DNA of 64,000 nt from Bactericera cockerelli (Eukaryota > Arthropoda > Insecta > Hemiptera > Triozidae), in contig CM044956.1 of the NCBI GenBank assembly GCA_024516035.1, forward strand, positions 3,121,501 through 3,185,500, in the 5' to 3' direction. The translations under genes and the position numbers were made by a program. The notes beneath the pieces were generated by a model that was not told the DNA's origin, searched no databases, and was given only the letters and a program-made list of their open reading frames with translations. Positions 1-12,000 of the stretch are shown piece by piece. Every line of letters starts with the position of its first letter. Position 1 is the stretch's first letter.

Positions 1-202
1 CATAACCAAAGTTGCTCAGGAGGTTATGAAACGCCCAGTAATGTGTAAAATATTGAAATCGGAGCAAAAAAATATTTTTATTTTTTTCAAACACAATGAA
101 CACAATACAATACTTCCGATTTCTAATATTAGAAATTTCTCGGAAGCAATTATTGAAGCGAGTTAAAATAATCTTAGAAAGTCTAGAACAAGAATTCATC
201 AG

Positions 203-2520
203 GCATGGTCTCATGTGTTGCAGCACTTCCCCCTGTATCGTGAATCAGACGAAGAGTGTTCAGGTCCTGATTCTGCCCCTGAGATTGAGAAGAGGAAGAA
301 GTTCCGCCAGCGCTGGGAGTGCATCTCTCAGGAGTCCACAGAAATGGTGAGTGGCTCTCGCCTTGAGGGACCAGTAGCTCATTCCAGAAACACTTTCCAT
401 TCTGTTTCAACCATCACACAACGCATTATGATTGGTAATTGCATTCAAATTTGCCAATCAGAGTGTGTTGTGTGACAGTTGAAAGGAAGACTTGGAGAGA
501 AGAAAATGTTTCTAGATTGGTCCACAGGTTTGATCCCTGATTTTTTTTTTTTTTTGCTAAATACTTTGATCTTTAATTGTATTTATACAGTCAAACCAGG
601 ATATAAGAGAACTCTAGGGAGGGGAATTTTTTCCTCTTATGAAGAGAAAAATTTCCCTTTTTAGAGGTATTATTAAGCAAATTATATTGGAATGTTATTA
701 TTATATTAGATTTAAGCCATTGTGTTCATACAATATTGTATATTATCACAATAAAATTCAATTCAATTCAAGTTTGACCTGGAAAGCGTTCTCTTATATC
801 CAGGTTTGACGTAATGGGTAATACAATACAATAAGTACTCTGTTTATCCTGCAAGACTAGAGTCTAAAAAAGTTTGCTATTATTCTGTGGTGTTCTGTGA
901 CTCACAATACATGTTGAAAAATTCATGCAGTGGGTGGTATTTTTTTTTATTATATAAAAAATGTTCTTGATATTGTGATATGAATGTTTTTTTTTTAAAT
1001 TTATATGACAAATAATATTAATATAGTGGATATGAATGATTTTTTTTTTTAATTATGACAAAAATGATCTTAATATAGTGATATGAATGTTTTTTTTTTT
1101 TTTTTTTTTAATGACAAACCGACTTGACATAGCAATATGAATGATTGGAACCCAAAGGCAATCTCTTCCACTCATCTCTCACGTCTTGTTTCAGCTACTC
1201 GACTTCCTGAATCCACGGCTAGTGATTGCAGGCCACACCCACAATGGCTGTCACAAGTTCCACGCCTATGGCAAGGTCCACGAGTACACAGTGCCCTCCT
1301 TCAGCTGGAGGAACAAGAACAACCCGAGCTTTCTTATGGTAATATTATTATTATTATTCAACCCATTGCGTACCGAGCCCTTTTAACCTGATAACCTCAG
1401 GAGCTTGATCGATAAGGCGGCGGACTTGTAACCTGGAGGTCGGTGGTTCAAGTCCCGGAATCAGCGTAGATTTAGTGAAGCGAGTTAGAGTAGTTGTGAC
1501 ACTTGTGACATCACGAAAGTGATTAACACAAAAATGATAACTTAACTAACTAACTTAACCTGATAATACCAGGAGATCGGGCTCAATTCAATCGATTTCA
1601 GTAGTCTATCACATATGATACCACAGGTTTCCTGTGATAATTAATAATGTTTATTTACATAGGAGTCCGTGTCTATCACATGTGATTCCCAAATAATGAA
1701 TCCGCTAAGCATTCAAATTTTGTTATATTGTCTATCACATTTGATAACCAGCCTGTAAGATAACCCCGTCTATCATATCTGATAACCAGGTACCCAGAAC
1801 ATATACGGTGTCTATCATATATGATACCCATGGTACGCAATGGGTTAACAAGATCTGTGCTCTATTGGTTTCAATGACAAATATTACAATGGGTTAAGAG
1901 TTTTTTTATATAAAAAATGGTGTTTGTGCTCCGGAATTTCTTTTGCATTACTTCCATGTCATTTTGTAAACGGAAGAACTCGGTCAGAATTTTCCGCTCT
2001 GTCCGGAATTCGACTAATGCTTTTCACCACTGAGGTCGGTTAAATAACAGTTATAAATATGAAAGGTGTATAACAGTTATAAATACTCGTAAGTTATAAT
2101 AAATAGGGTTTTTTCATTTGGGTTTAACGTTGTTCTCAACTGCAACTAATCCAAAGTCTTAACTTAAGATCTCGATATTGTCTATTTCGCCCTAAGTTGA
2201 AAACACTCAAAAAAAATTGAAATCGGAGCAAAAAAAAAACATTTTTTTTGCAAAAAAGAACACAATACTTCCGATTTCTATTATAATTTTTTTATTGGAA
2301 CTAATAAAAATGATGTAAGACAATATTTATTTTATCTCTTTTTCCCACCTAGGCCATCATAACTCCAGACCACTTCAACATATCCAAGTGCTACATTCCA
2401 GAAGAAACCACTGTTCTGCTAATCTACGCTGTCAGTGTAATTCTAGTCATCATCTACTCTGTGTACAAGATCAAGTCTCGACCCTTGTACTATAGGAAAC
2501 TATCACATGCTAAGTTATGA
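203..2520 (+). CDS. MPPE1: Metallophosphoesterase 1 (PGAP5-like), last three coding exons
   Basis: Exons read at about 203-346, 1195-1338 and 2353-2520 (stop TGA). The two internal junctions are phase 0 with GTGAGT and GTAATA donors and TTTCAG and CACCTAG acceptors. The first exon has the LQHFPLYR block followed by a Ser/Asp-rich segment. The second has GHTHNGC, the metal-binding GHTH motif of calcineurin-like phosphoesterases, then [14 protein letters not shown], typical of MPPE1. The last exon encodes a single hydrophobic segment ([18 protein letters not shown]) and a short basic tail, fitting a C-terminal membrane anchor. Family knowledge: MPPE1/PGAP5 removes a side-chain ethanolamine phosphate from GPI anchors in the ER and ER-exit sites. 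The 5' exons lie left of the window. The left edge of the first exon is uncertain, because a second AG at 222-223 is possible. A MITE with a nested SINE sits just after exon 1195-1338. Confidence 0.9.
356..525. repeat. Foldback (inverted-repeat) element, copy 1
   Basis: The arms pair around a short AT-rich loop: CACACAACGCATTATGATTGG near 416-436 against its approximate complement CCAATCAGAGTGTGTTGTGTG near 455-475. The same family, better preserved, is at about 1470-1640 within 50 kb to the right (51470-51640). This copy begins only about 10 bp after the exon ending at 346. Confidence 0.6.
588..811. mobile_element. pogo/Tigger-like MITE with TA target duplication
   Basis: Ends are inverted: CAGTCAAACCAGGATATAAG at 588 and CTTATATCCAGGTTTGAC ending at 810, flanked by TA on both sides. 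There is no coding capacity. Related ends occur at 51293 and in the complete copy at 57931-58068. Confidence 0.65.
960..1141. repeat. Degenerate tandem repeat with poly-T blocks
   Basis: Three to four units of roughly 60 bp share the order ATATGAATG, a T run, ATGACAAA and TTAATATAGTG. The array lies directly upstream of the exon at 1195. Confidence 0.6.
1362..1844. mobile_element. piggyBac-like MITE with internal palindromic motifs
   Basis: Termini are CCCATTGCGTACC at 1362 and GGTACGCAATGGG ending at 1844. The right flank is TTAA and the left flank TCAA, as expected for a TTAA duplication with one change. Five copies of a palindrome-like motif (TCTATCAYATNTGATA) lie at about 1604, 1671, 1730, 1770 and 1811. 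A SINE is nested inside. Confidence 0.55.
1395..1554 (+). mobile_element. SINE family A (tRNA-derived), with 12-bp TSD
   Basis: The tRNA-like head has a B-box GGTTCAAGTCC, followed by the family body ending in CACGAAAGTGATTAACACAAA. It is flanked by TTAACCTGATAA at 1383-1394 and 1555-1566. It is nested in the MITE at 1362-1844. Confidence 0.85.
1905..2040 (-). mobile_element. SINE family G, decayed copy
   Basis: It reads as a diverged reverse complement of the better copies at 5672-5845 and 63182-63364: GTGCTCCGGAATTTCTTTTGC, then a degraded tRNA-like head ending in ACCACTGAGGTCGG. Confidence 0.5.
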
Positions 2521-2610
2521 CGGAGCTGTTAACTTGATGAGCTTGTAATGAAAAAGAAAAGAAAAACTAGCAAAATTCAAAATTTTATTTGAGTGAGAAA
2601 ATCGATGTTA

Positions 2611-2905
2611 TGAGCGCACGATTATCTCAGTGGTTAGGCACAAGCTTGCCATCCGAAAGGTCTCGGATTCGATCCCCCGAGCCAACAAAATATTTGTACT
2701 CTGAATTTGATTACAGTTGTTTGTAAGGGATACCTTAAGGTGGTCTCGTATTGACCCAGACCTAAATGGGAAGTATTGTGTCACTTCTCGCCCATCAGAG
2801 GGGAGGCATACTAAGTGATAGGCAGGTTACAAGACAGACCACAAGTGTCTACAGTAGCTCCTGTTTTATGCCTACGAAATAAATCTGTGAAACACTCATC
2901 TTTTT
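2611..2905 (+). mobile_element. SINE family B (tRNA-derived)
   Basis: The head is GCGCACGATTATCTCAGTGG with box B-like GATTCGATCCC. The body carries CCCATCAGAGGGGAGGCATA and the tail is AAACACTCATC plus a T run. The same family is at 18479-18785, 41726-42020 and, decayed, at 44640-44880. It lies in the presumed 3' UTR of MPPE1. Confidence 0.8.
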
Positions 2906-3252
2906 TTAATGTATTACTTATCCTTCTACGACGGAAAAAAAAACAAATATTTTATTCATGCTTATTTTTTACTGAGTCTTTCATATGAAGGATATTGACA
3001 CATGCCAAATCATGGCAGAATTGTTAACTAGATGTACCTACTTGTGAGGTGTTTTTTGAGCAGAATTCATAACGAAGCCTTTGCTTGAAATCTTTGTAAA
3101 AAACAATATTAAAACATAATGTAGAAATCATTATTAGGATATTGTTTATATTCGTAAGGTTCTCTCTTTTTTATCTTTTTGCACAGATATATAGTGTCTA
3201 TTTATTTTTAATTTGGGTTTAACATCGTTTTAAACTGCATACTCATATCAAA

Positions 3253-3345
3253 ACGGGGGTTTTACCCTCCATTCGCTGGAAATTCACAAACCAGCTCCTC
3301 TAATCAACCTCACCCAGCCTGAGTGAGGCCGGGAATAAAAATCAT
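3253..3345 (-). repeat. Detached SINE 3' body (CGGGGGTTTTACCC type)
   Basis: This is the reverse-complement form of the body found downstream of SINE family F heads and alone at 47262-47395 and 58548-58705. No tRNA-like head is visible here. Confidence 0.55.
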
Positions 3346-4300
3346 CACGAGATATGTACATTATTTCTAATCTATTCTCTCAGTATTAAAATTTCGTTTG
3401 GACTGAAAGTTCATACAAAAATTATTGATTATTTTAAATTTTATTTATAAGTTTTACCTTTGTATATTCGAAAAGAAAAAGGCAACTTTAATTGTTATGT
3501 AAATAAAAATTTAAGTTTAAATTTAATTTCATTTAAATGATTACACTTGGGAAGTGGATATAGGAAAATAAAAAATAAATCCACAATGACGGGCTCGAGA
3601 AAAAAATCATTGTTTAGTTATAAGTTCACTCCTTTTTTTACACATTGTAACTTGGTTACCTATATTTTGTACAAATAAAAATGGAATGTTTCTAGCACAT
3701 CCTATTTTCTAGTCAAATATCTTTCTTTTTATTTTTCAAAATATAATTCTTAGGAACAATTTAGAAAACACTATTTTGTCAATTTTTTTTACAATATCGA
3801 TGGCAATTCTTCGAGGGACTAAAACCAGGGATTGGATTAAATGTTAGTGGGACTTACAGATCTAGTCATAACTACAACAAAAAATGTCGAATCTTGTACA
3901 TTTCTGTGCTTTGTATGAACAGAAAATTCGAAATAATGTGTCTAATAATAATTATTTGAAAATTATAAAAAGAGTTTATTTATTATTATATTTGTATTTT
4001 TATTTCTAAAAAAGCAGTTGATTATATCTGGTTTTGGACGAAGAATAATACAATGGAAACAATAGACCAAATTTGCTCAGAGTAGCTTCAACAAAACAAA
4101 AAAACAACATCGTAAAAAGAAAATCGTTTTTTTAAAAAACCGACCGACAAATTAAGTGAATGTCAAAAGTTATTGAACTAGAATATTGTAATGTAAATTA
4201 ATATAAAAATCTAAAAATATTTAAATCAGTCTTTTGATTTGGATTAAAAATAATGGTTCCCATGAATTAGGCACATTAGAAGCAGTCAGAGACCACCAGT
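3346..4300. other. AT-rich intergenic stretch between convergent genes
   Basis: No coding exon or complete repeat recognised. It lies between the ends of MPPE1 (+) and LRR1 (-). AATAAA occurs near 3674 on + and TTTATT (AATAAA on -) near 3975, either of which could serve the two 3' ends. Confidence 0.4.
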
Positions 4301-4560
4301 CTGTCCTGGTAGCTCAGTGGTAAAGGCGCACTCAGTTAATCCAGATATTCTAGAGGTTCAAAACCCAGCCGGGACATGACAAAAAATACTCCAATTTGGG
4401 ATTTTCACCACATAATAATCTGTCTTGGGCTTACTGCTGGATTAATAGGAATTGTAAACATCACGAGAGTTTGAATTTGATTGGTCACCCACCGAGTCCT
4501 GACCTCGCTGGACGTTGCTCATCTTCAGTGATCTGACACGAAATCGTGTATCCGACGCGT
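4301..4560 (+). mobile_element. SINE family C (tRNA-derived)
   Basis: The head reads GTCCTGGTAGCTCAGTGG with AGGTTCAAAACCC as box B and closes with GCCGGGACA, which can pair with the start as an acceptor stem. A second copy starts at 63926 and minus-strand relatives are at 22975 and 50945. Confidence 0.75.
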
Positions 4561-4591
4561 CATCAACGCGGTGGCTGAAACCCTTCTTGTG

Positions 4592-7500
4592 TTAGGAGCA
4601 ATATCTAGTCCGGCCGCCACATCTTTGATACAGAATCAGGGCCTTGTCTCCGTCGGGGCCCATGCGGCCCTCTCTGGAACTCACGCCCATCGTCCAGGCC
4701 GTGGAATTGAAGCGGCCCAAGTGGCCCTCTCTGAATTGACCACCATACGGGTGGTCGTCCTCACTGTACACCAGTTCTCCGCACTTGCAGTAGTTGACAT
4801 TGTTGAACACGTACAGAATGAGGCTCTCGGGACATGACTTGGCATCCAGTTTCAACCTGGAGGAACAAAAGAGTTACAGTTAATGGTCAGTTGAATGTTT
4901 TAACTACATATTATTTTTATTGAAGTGTGCTCCAACAAATCAGTTGGTTTTTCGTTTTTTTTTTTCAAGTTTAAATTTTTGAGTTCTTAAATATTAAGTT
5001 ATCAACAATATTATCATTATAGTTTATTTAATTCGTATAAAAATATGCATACATTCAAACTGAAAATTTACTCATTGCTTTTTACTACTTACTTTTTTAC
5101 CCACGATTTGTTCTGTATAACTAATATCAATTTTTTTTTTTTAACTGAGATAAGATGAATGACTCACCTATGAGGGAACACATGTTTGGCAGCTAAGCTC
5201 TTGAGGGAAGGAAACCTTTGAGATTCGGAATTGAAGGGGAAATCATGAGGCGCTAGAACGGAGGGTAAGGTCAACTGTCCACTAAGTTTCAAATTGCTAA
5301 AGCTTCTTATCAGAAACATTATAACATTAGACGACAAATCCAGATTTCTGAAAATAGTATATATAAAAAAAAAAATATTGATACTTTTATAATCTACAAT
5401 GCTTAGTATACGAAAAAACAAATTGTAATAAGTAAATTTGATGTAGTAGATATGACATGGAGGAGAAGTAGCCCAATGACTACACTCTTTTCAAAATTGC
5501 AATATTCTGCTAGCTGGAAAATAGTAACAGAAAAAAATGTGGGTATTTTAGCTGGAATGATGATTGTAAGAGAAACTGAAATGAACTTTTTTTTCTTGCC
5601 TCTTTTATAATTATTTGACTTTGTACGTATATAATGAAAATCTTATTAATACTTTTTTTTTTTTAAAAAAAAAGGTAAGTGTGCCCCGGAACTGCTTTCG
5701 CATTACTTCAGGGCACTTACCTTTACATCCATGCCATTCCGGAAACGGAAAATTTCTGACCGAAATTTCCGCTCCGGCCGGGATTCGAACCCGCAACCTC
5801 CGGGTCAGTGACCACTGCTCTTAACCACTGAGCCACGGAGATCAGCAATACTGTTAACAAAATATTATTAATACAAAATATTATTAATTAACAAAATGTT
5901 ATTAATCTGTTAACAAAATAAATTGAAAAAACATAAGTTAAGTAAAAGAGACAAACAAAATATAAAATACCAATATTGTAAAGGGTTGTGTGGAAGAGAT
6001 TGTCACAAGCAATAATCCAGTTAAGATATTCATACTTTTTTCTTTTTTATTTATTTTTCAAGCTATTTTATAATTTATTTTTCTTAATTTTATACTGTAA
6101 ATATTGTACATAACATTGCCCTCCTAATAAAGATTTATATAATTATAAAGTTAAAAACATCTGAATTTAGTTCACACCAGTTTTTTAAAATAAGTTTATA
6201 TTTATTTATTACAAGGTATATAACACATCATTGAGCACTTCTTCTATCGGAAGTTTTATAGTGATAATGCCACTACTGGTCGTTATTGATAGAAGTTACT
6301 TCTCATTATTCCTACCAAGGAATGAGTGGATATTCAAGTACGGAGCAGAATTTTTTCAACCCTCCTGTAGTCGAACCTGGGTCACCTGTGTGCTATGCAG
6401 CCACAGTGACTACCATACTGGAGAGGATCGGTACAAAGGTAAAACTTACCTGAGATTTGGAAAGCTGGTACACAGCCAGGTAGGTACAGTGATGATATTT
6501 GTGTTGGCCAGATGCAAATCAATGAGATTGCGGAACTTGTACAAAACACTTGGCAATTTTATAATCTGAAATATACAAGTATTATCCACTTTAAATCCGG
6601 CCACTTTAAATAAAGCGGAAAAAAAAGTTATGGAACCACATTTTATGTTGTTGATGTGTAACAGAATAAAAGAATACTATTTTTGGCATTAGTAGACAGG
6701 GCAATTCTTTACAGCCAAAGGCGCAATCATATGTAATCATAATTTTATTTTCCATTTACTTATGTGATTTACCTTATTATGACTAAGGACTAGTTTATTG
6801 AGATTTTTCTGAATACAAGGTCTTTTCAACCAAGACCAATTGGATTTATAAGAAAGTTGATTGTGTGACAAGTTCAAATCACTTAGTGGTAAGTTGCCCA
6901 AATATTCAGGAAGATCTGTCAGCTGATTTTTGGAAAGATCTAGAACTTTCAGTTGCAGCAATGGTCTGATTTTATTTCCAATATCATCAAGACCAATGTT
7001 AGACACCTGAAAATAAAAATTTGAAATTAGGTACTGTGAGACATTTCCAAACACTTTATGAATACAATATTTGATAAGTCATAGCTTGAAAGCACTCTTA
7101 GCCAAAGACAACAATGAAAATTATGAAAAATTCTTATACATTTACTTACTCACTCATATTAAAAAAAAAAGAAAAGATTATTAGTTTCTATTACTTATAT
7201 TCCAATTCTAACATCTAAAGAAGTTACTGGAATCAGTATTAAAAGAATATTAAGCTACATAAATAGCTTTCATCTCTTTTGGAGTTACAGAGGCATGCCA
7301 CAAAAAATCTATTTAAGGCTAACAACCCTACTTATACCAGTACCATTACCAAATACCGCTGTAATATTGGTAAAACCAAAAACAAGATTATTTTGGTACA
7401 TTAATGTTGAAAAACTATTTTTTTTTTTCTTCTTTTCCATTAGTTAATTATTGTAACCTGCTTTTCCTAGATAGTAATTAATACATCACCATTAAAGACA

Positions 7501-8152
7501 TTAATGTCCTTGGAAATTCATGCCAATATTCTTTGAGTGTTTCAACAGTCCAATTAGTTTTGGGCTTTGATGGAACTTTGGTGTCTAGTGGATTTATCAC
7601 GTGTGTAGTGTTGATGGGTTCATTCTTCAGGACTTTCATGAGAATAGTGAGGAAAGACATTAGGGTTCTGCCATCATCATGGGCAATGATAAGGTCTTCC
7701 GGAGGACATTTAAATCTGATGGTAGCCTTGCCTTCCTTTATAAATTTGGTGAACACTTTCTCAATATTGTTTTTAATCTGAAAAGAACAAAATAACATTA
7801 ATCATCCTTGGATTGACTACTATGGATGTAGATTCATAGGAGGTTGAATACAGGTGACATAATTTGGTCACCCATCCAAGTTCTAACATTGCTGAATTTT
7901 GTTTAACTTCAATGACAGTACAAGAACTGGTGGATTCAATGTGCCATTGACACTGGCAACAAATAATTTGATAGGACTTACATTGTATGTTTTAGGAGTG
8001 ACCATGCTTTTGGTACAGTAGACAATCTTGAAATCTCCATTTCTTGAAACTTTCCCAATGGATAGAGTGGAGTATACTGCTCGTTTCCTCATATTCCCCG
8101 CAAGACTAGCATGATTCCTGTTTGAGACCTCAATATTAGCAGAAATCTTCAT
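4592..8152 (-). CDS. LRR1: Leucine-rich repeat protein 1 (CUL2 substrate receptor)
   Basis: Six coding exons on the minus strand: 8152-7982 (start MKISANIEVS), 7777-7490, 7006-6773, 6565-6450, 5347-5168 and 4856-4592 (TAA). All junctions are phase-consistent and total 417 codons, close to the roughly 414 of vertebrate LRR1. Exon 2 carries the family block NNIEKVFTKFIKEGKAT. Exons 3 to 5 carry LRRs such as LKVLDLSKNQLTDLPEYLGN, LNKLVLSHNK, LIDLHLANTNIITVP and LRNLDLSSN. The last exon has the Cys-containing tail (NNVNYCKCGELVYS) matching the CVCG region of LRR1. Family knowledge: LRR1 recruits substrates, notably the replicative CMG helicase in metazoa, to CRL2 ubiquitin ligases. The very last residues look unlike the usual C-terminus and may have diverged. 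It lies head to head with HMBS, with 850 bp between start codons. Confidence 0.9.
5672..5845 (-). mobile_element. SINE family G (tRNA-derived)
   Basis: On the minus strand it begins CTCCGTGGCTCAGTGGTTAA with box B GGTTCGAATCC and ends in GGTAAGTGTGCCCCGGAACT-like tail sequence with an A/T run at 5650-5670. It lies in the last LRR1 intron region beyond exon 5. Confidence 0.8.
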
Positions 8153-9002
8153 TGTGAATGTCTAAAGTAAGCTGATAACTTCAGACTTGGCAGATTCCAT
8201 TCAGATGGGACATGAATTGAGACATATGCAAGGGAACATTTCTTTACACATGAATAGAAACACAAATTTAATAGCTTCAATTTATTTTAAGTGGTAGAAA
8301 TCAGACACATCAACGAAGTTGTGTTCGAAGAATAGATATAGTTGATAATATTATGATAATTTAATACTTCTGATACCTAAGATTAGACAGAAGAGTCAGA
8401 AGAAGAAGAAAAGACAATTTCTATTTTACTTCGACCTTTGACAGCTTCCAACTGTTGATTTTTCATTTTTTGAAATTTTCAATTGACCGCCAAAAAAAAG
8501 AGACAGGGAGTAACACAGATATCTGCAACAGAAAGAAAAATCAAAACAGCGGCATCGTATGGTTAATTTTCAGTAGATTCTGTGAGATGCGCAGAACTTC
8601 ATGCGTCCAAAATTTGTTGTTTGTTTTGGTACCTTTCTCTTGTCGCGTGGAATCGTAAGTGCATGTTGTGTTGTAGGTAGCTGTTTCTGTAATTTCTGTG
8701 CCGAATTTACAAAACTCAAAATGAAAAACCCAAACCATAAAAAACTTTCACTTTTGTTCGCCTTTGTGATTCATTCTAGTTTATCACCATAACATAATTC
8801 AATTTGGTGCCTTTTAATACAGTGAACTAGAAATCAATGAATACCTTTTTTTTGATTGAACTGTGAACCCCTGTGATCCCTTGTATAATTTTAAATTATT
8901 TACTGTCTGAAGTGTTCAAATTAATATTCTCTATTGACCCATTGACCTTTATCTGAAAAAGATCTAGCCATCACAATTTATGGGAGCGAGCTACTGCCTG
9001 AT
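8153..9002. promoter_or_regulatory. Head-to-head intergenic region between LRR1 and HMBS
   Basis: The two start codons face away across 850 bp. No other conserved exon is seen. A consensus donor GTAAGT at 8654 after CGTGGAATC on + could end a 5' UTR exon of HMBS. The shared promoter is inferred from layout alone. Confidence 0.35.
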
Positions 9003-12000
9003 ATGTCTGATAAAAATAAAATTAATGTTGGTTCTAGGAAGAGTGTGGTAAGTAAATCAGTTATCAGTACTAGTGCTACCTTGGTTGATAGGTAAGTTCC
9101 AAAATGTTGAGTAGGATCTACAATAGACAATACCTAGTTCCTTTGTGTCTTAGTTATTGGTGATTGGTCTCTTATATCAATTAAAAACTTCTCCAAATCT
9201 CTTGGTAAAAAAAAACATTATTTATTTAAAAATCAACAAGAATCTGAACATCAATAGAGATACCTATTTAAAATTAATTGACCACAGAGCTGTAAGCTGA
9301 AAAATATGGCTTCACTTTTATAAGTTAGTAGAATCAGAGTTTACATTCCTAGACCTGTGAAAAATCATTTAGGGCGGAATTAATAGACGTTTTTGTAATA
9401 CCTCTGTGGCGCTAAGTCACGGATTGCGTACTGTGTAAGATAGGGAAAATCGACACTTACCAACGACTTAAGTTATTGCTGTTGTCTATTAATTCCGCCC
9501 TTAATCTGAACTGAGATAATGATTCGTAGATAATGAAAAAATAAAGAGAATATTTCATACTATGCTTTTGCATCCTCTATGGTACTATAATTTTTATAAA
9601 TGGTATTTTAACATATTTTTAAACATCTAGATTTTCTTGAATCTATCCTATTTCATTTCTTATAGTTTAGCTTCAGTCTTCAAATGCAACTAATTTTGCT
9701 AAAGAATCATAACCTATCTTTTTGAAAAGTTGTTATACCTATTTAATTTTAACAATGTTATTGTATAATTTTACTGTTTTAGCTCGCATTGATCCAGACA
9801 AATCATGTGATTGATAAACTCAAAGAAATTCACCCTCATTTAAGTTTTGAAATAGGTGAGTAGAGTTTAATTTATTTTTCATTATAAATTGGTTTTTCTT
9901 TGTATTTTATGATGTTCTGTGTATGGTGTTCTTTCTGTAATAAGTCATGATATGTTTATCAAAATACATACATATATACTCTATTTTGTGTCAATACAAA
10001 TGCTTGATCCCAGCAAGTTTGATTACTAATTATAACATCAGTAAACATGAACAATTTCACATCCACAAAATAATTAATGAAGCCCACATCAGAACAATTT
10101 TTGAAATTGAGTAGTATTTGGATGGAGCAATCAGCAAGAAATACATTTCAGGAAATATCTGATAGTTAAATTGTACTAATGCCAGTGACAGGTGTGCCTT
10201 TTTTAAACAACTTGAATTGATAACAAGAAGTAGAAAAGAACGTTGTTAATGATTCCCCAGTACACACTGCACTACTACAGTCAAATTACAGACGTGAAAT
10301 GTAAAAAGATGTGTTGTTCCTCAAACAACAAAGTTCTTAGTATTTTTCATTAATCCATATTTTTAGCTTTCATTAAAAATTTATTGGTAGTAGTTGGTAA
10401 TATTATCTGAGTACCTATGCCATATCACTGACCTTTTAAATAACTTGAAGCTTATGAAATGTATGCTGTTGTCCTGGTGGTGTTCCTAACATAGAGTTTA
10501 TTTGAATTTCAGTTTCTATGAATACTATTGGTGACAAGATACTGGATAAAGCTCTACCTAAAATCGGAGAGAAAAGTTTGTTCACAAAAGAATTGGAGAT
10601 TGCTCTTGAAAATCAATCTGTTGACTTTGTTGTTCACTCCCTTAAAGACTTGCCAACTGATTTACCTGCTGGTTTGGCTTTGGGTGCCATTCTTGAGTGA
10701 GTAGTTTTCCTATGTTGAAAAACTTATTTTATTTTTTTGAATTCAAGATGATAATAATAATTTACTGAAAGGCTATAGTTTTATAATTATGATTTTTTTG
10801 CTGTCAAAACCTATCACACCCAAAAAAAGAAGTTATTTTTTCTATAATTAGTCATTTCAACTAGAATAAAACCTGCGAAAGATTAATCACAGTCAAAATA
10901 AGTGCCTAATAAGAAAGCTCTAAAGGCATGAAAAGTCTTCTTTACTGTAGAAAGTGTAAAATATGTGTAACTCAAATTTATTAAAAAGGAAAGTCCTTCA
11001 AAGTATAGAGAATGAACCCAGAAATATACTAATTTCATACCACTGAGCTTTAAAGTGTATGATTAACTCAATTTTCACTTATATTCCAGACGTGAAGATC
11101 CAAGGGACGCTCTTCTATTGAACAAAAAACATATTGGTAAAACTCTGGCAACTCTTCCCAAAGGCAGCATCATTGGTAAGTTCTTCCCTCTTTTTTTCCC
11201 CCAGATAAAATTAAATACCTACAAGAATTAGAGTCAGTTGGATTGGGCTCCATATTTAACCCTAAAATATTTAATGATTAATTAAAAATTCATTTTGTTA
11301 GTAGACATAACTAAAGCTGTAAATATAAGTCTCACCATTATAAGGTGTATCTAAAAATGGAAATGAAGATTGTGGACCATACAAATGACTGTTACTCTAA
11401 TGATTATTATACAGAACTAACACTTGAATTGGTACGCTATAAAAAGTTATCTTGTCAAGATTTTATTTCATTGAAATTGAATTTTTAATCTAATATTATT
11501 AATAGGTTCTGGATATTTTTATTTTAACAGATCTATGCTTGTCTTACTAATTATTTATTTGGGAGAGTTGCATGTTTCAAATAAAATGTCAAATTTTATA
11601 TTTAAATTGCATGGTTAAAAGGGTATTATGGTGTTAAGAATGGCAACATAGACAATATTTAGCTCAAGTAAATATACAGAGAGCATTCTCAATATTACCA
11701 GCAGTGCAGTATCAAGAAATTTACAGCCTCTAGCCATACTGAATGTTTTATTTATAATCAGCAAAACAGTGTAGAATTTTGAAAAAATCATGCGTGGGGC
11801 TCCAACATGGGGTTGAATCTATCCATGCTGTCTGCTATTTTGCCTCACCTTAAGCTGATTGAAGTCAATGCATATGACTGGGATAGCTCACTAGCAAATA
11901 GAGGCTCATCTGTTGTGATATAACCAAAGAAGTTTGAAGGCTAAACTTTTTTTTCCTTAGGTATTTTCTTCTACTTTCATGTTCATTTTGTAATCAAGCC

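Noticed and set aside
4301..4380. Possible tRNA gene (GTAGCTCAGTGG and box B)
   Set aside because: The arms do not form a full cloverleaf and the sequence continues into a repeated body; a SINE head.
6231..6569. 112-codon frame on the plus strand
   Set aside because: Its right part is antisense to LRR1 exon 4 (6450-6565), which has correct splice sites and LRR sequence on the minus strand.
8455..8792. Several short open frames between LRR1 and HMBS
   Set aside because: They overlap on both strands, none resembles a protein family, and they lie in the likely promoter or 5' UTR region.
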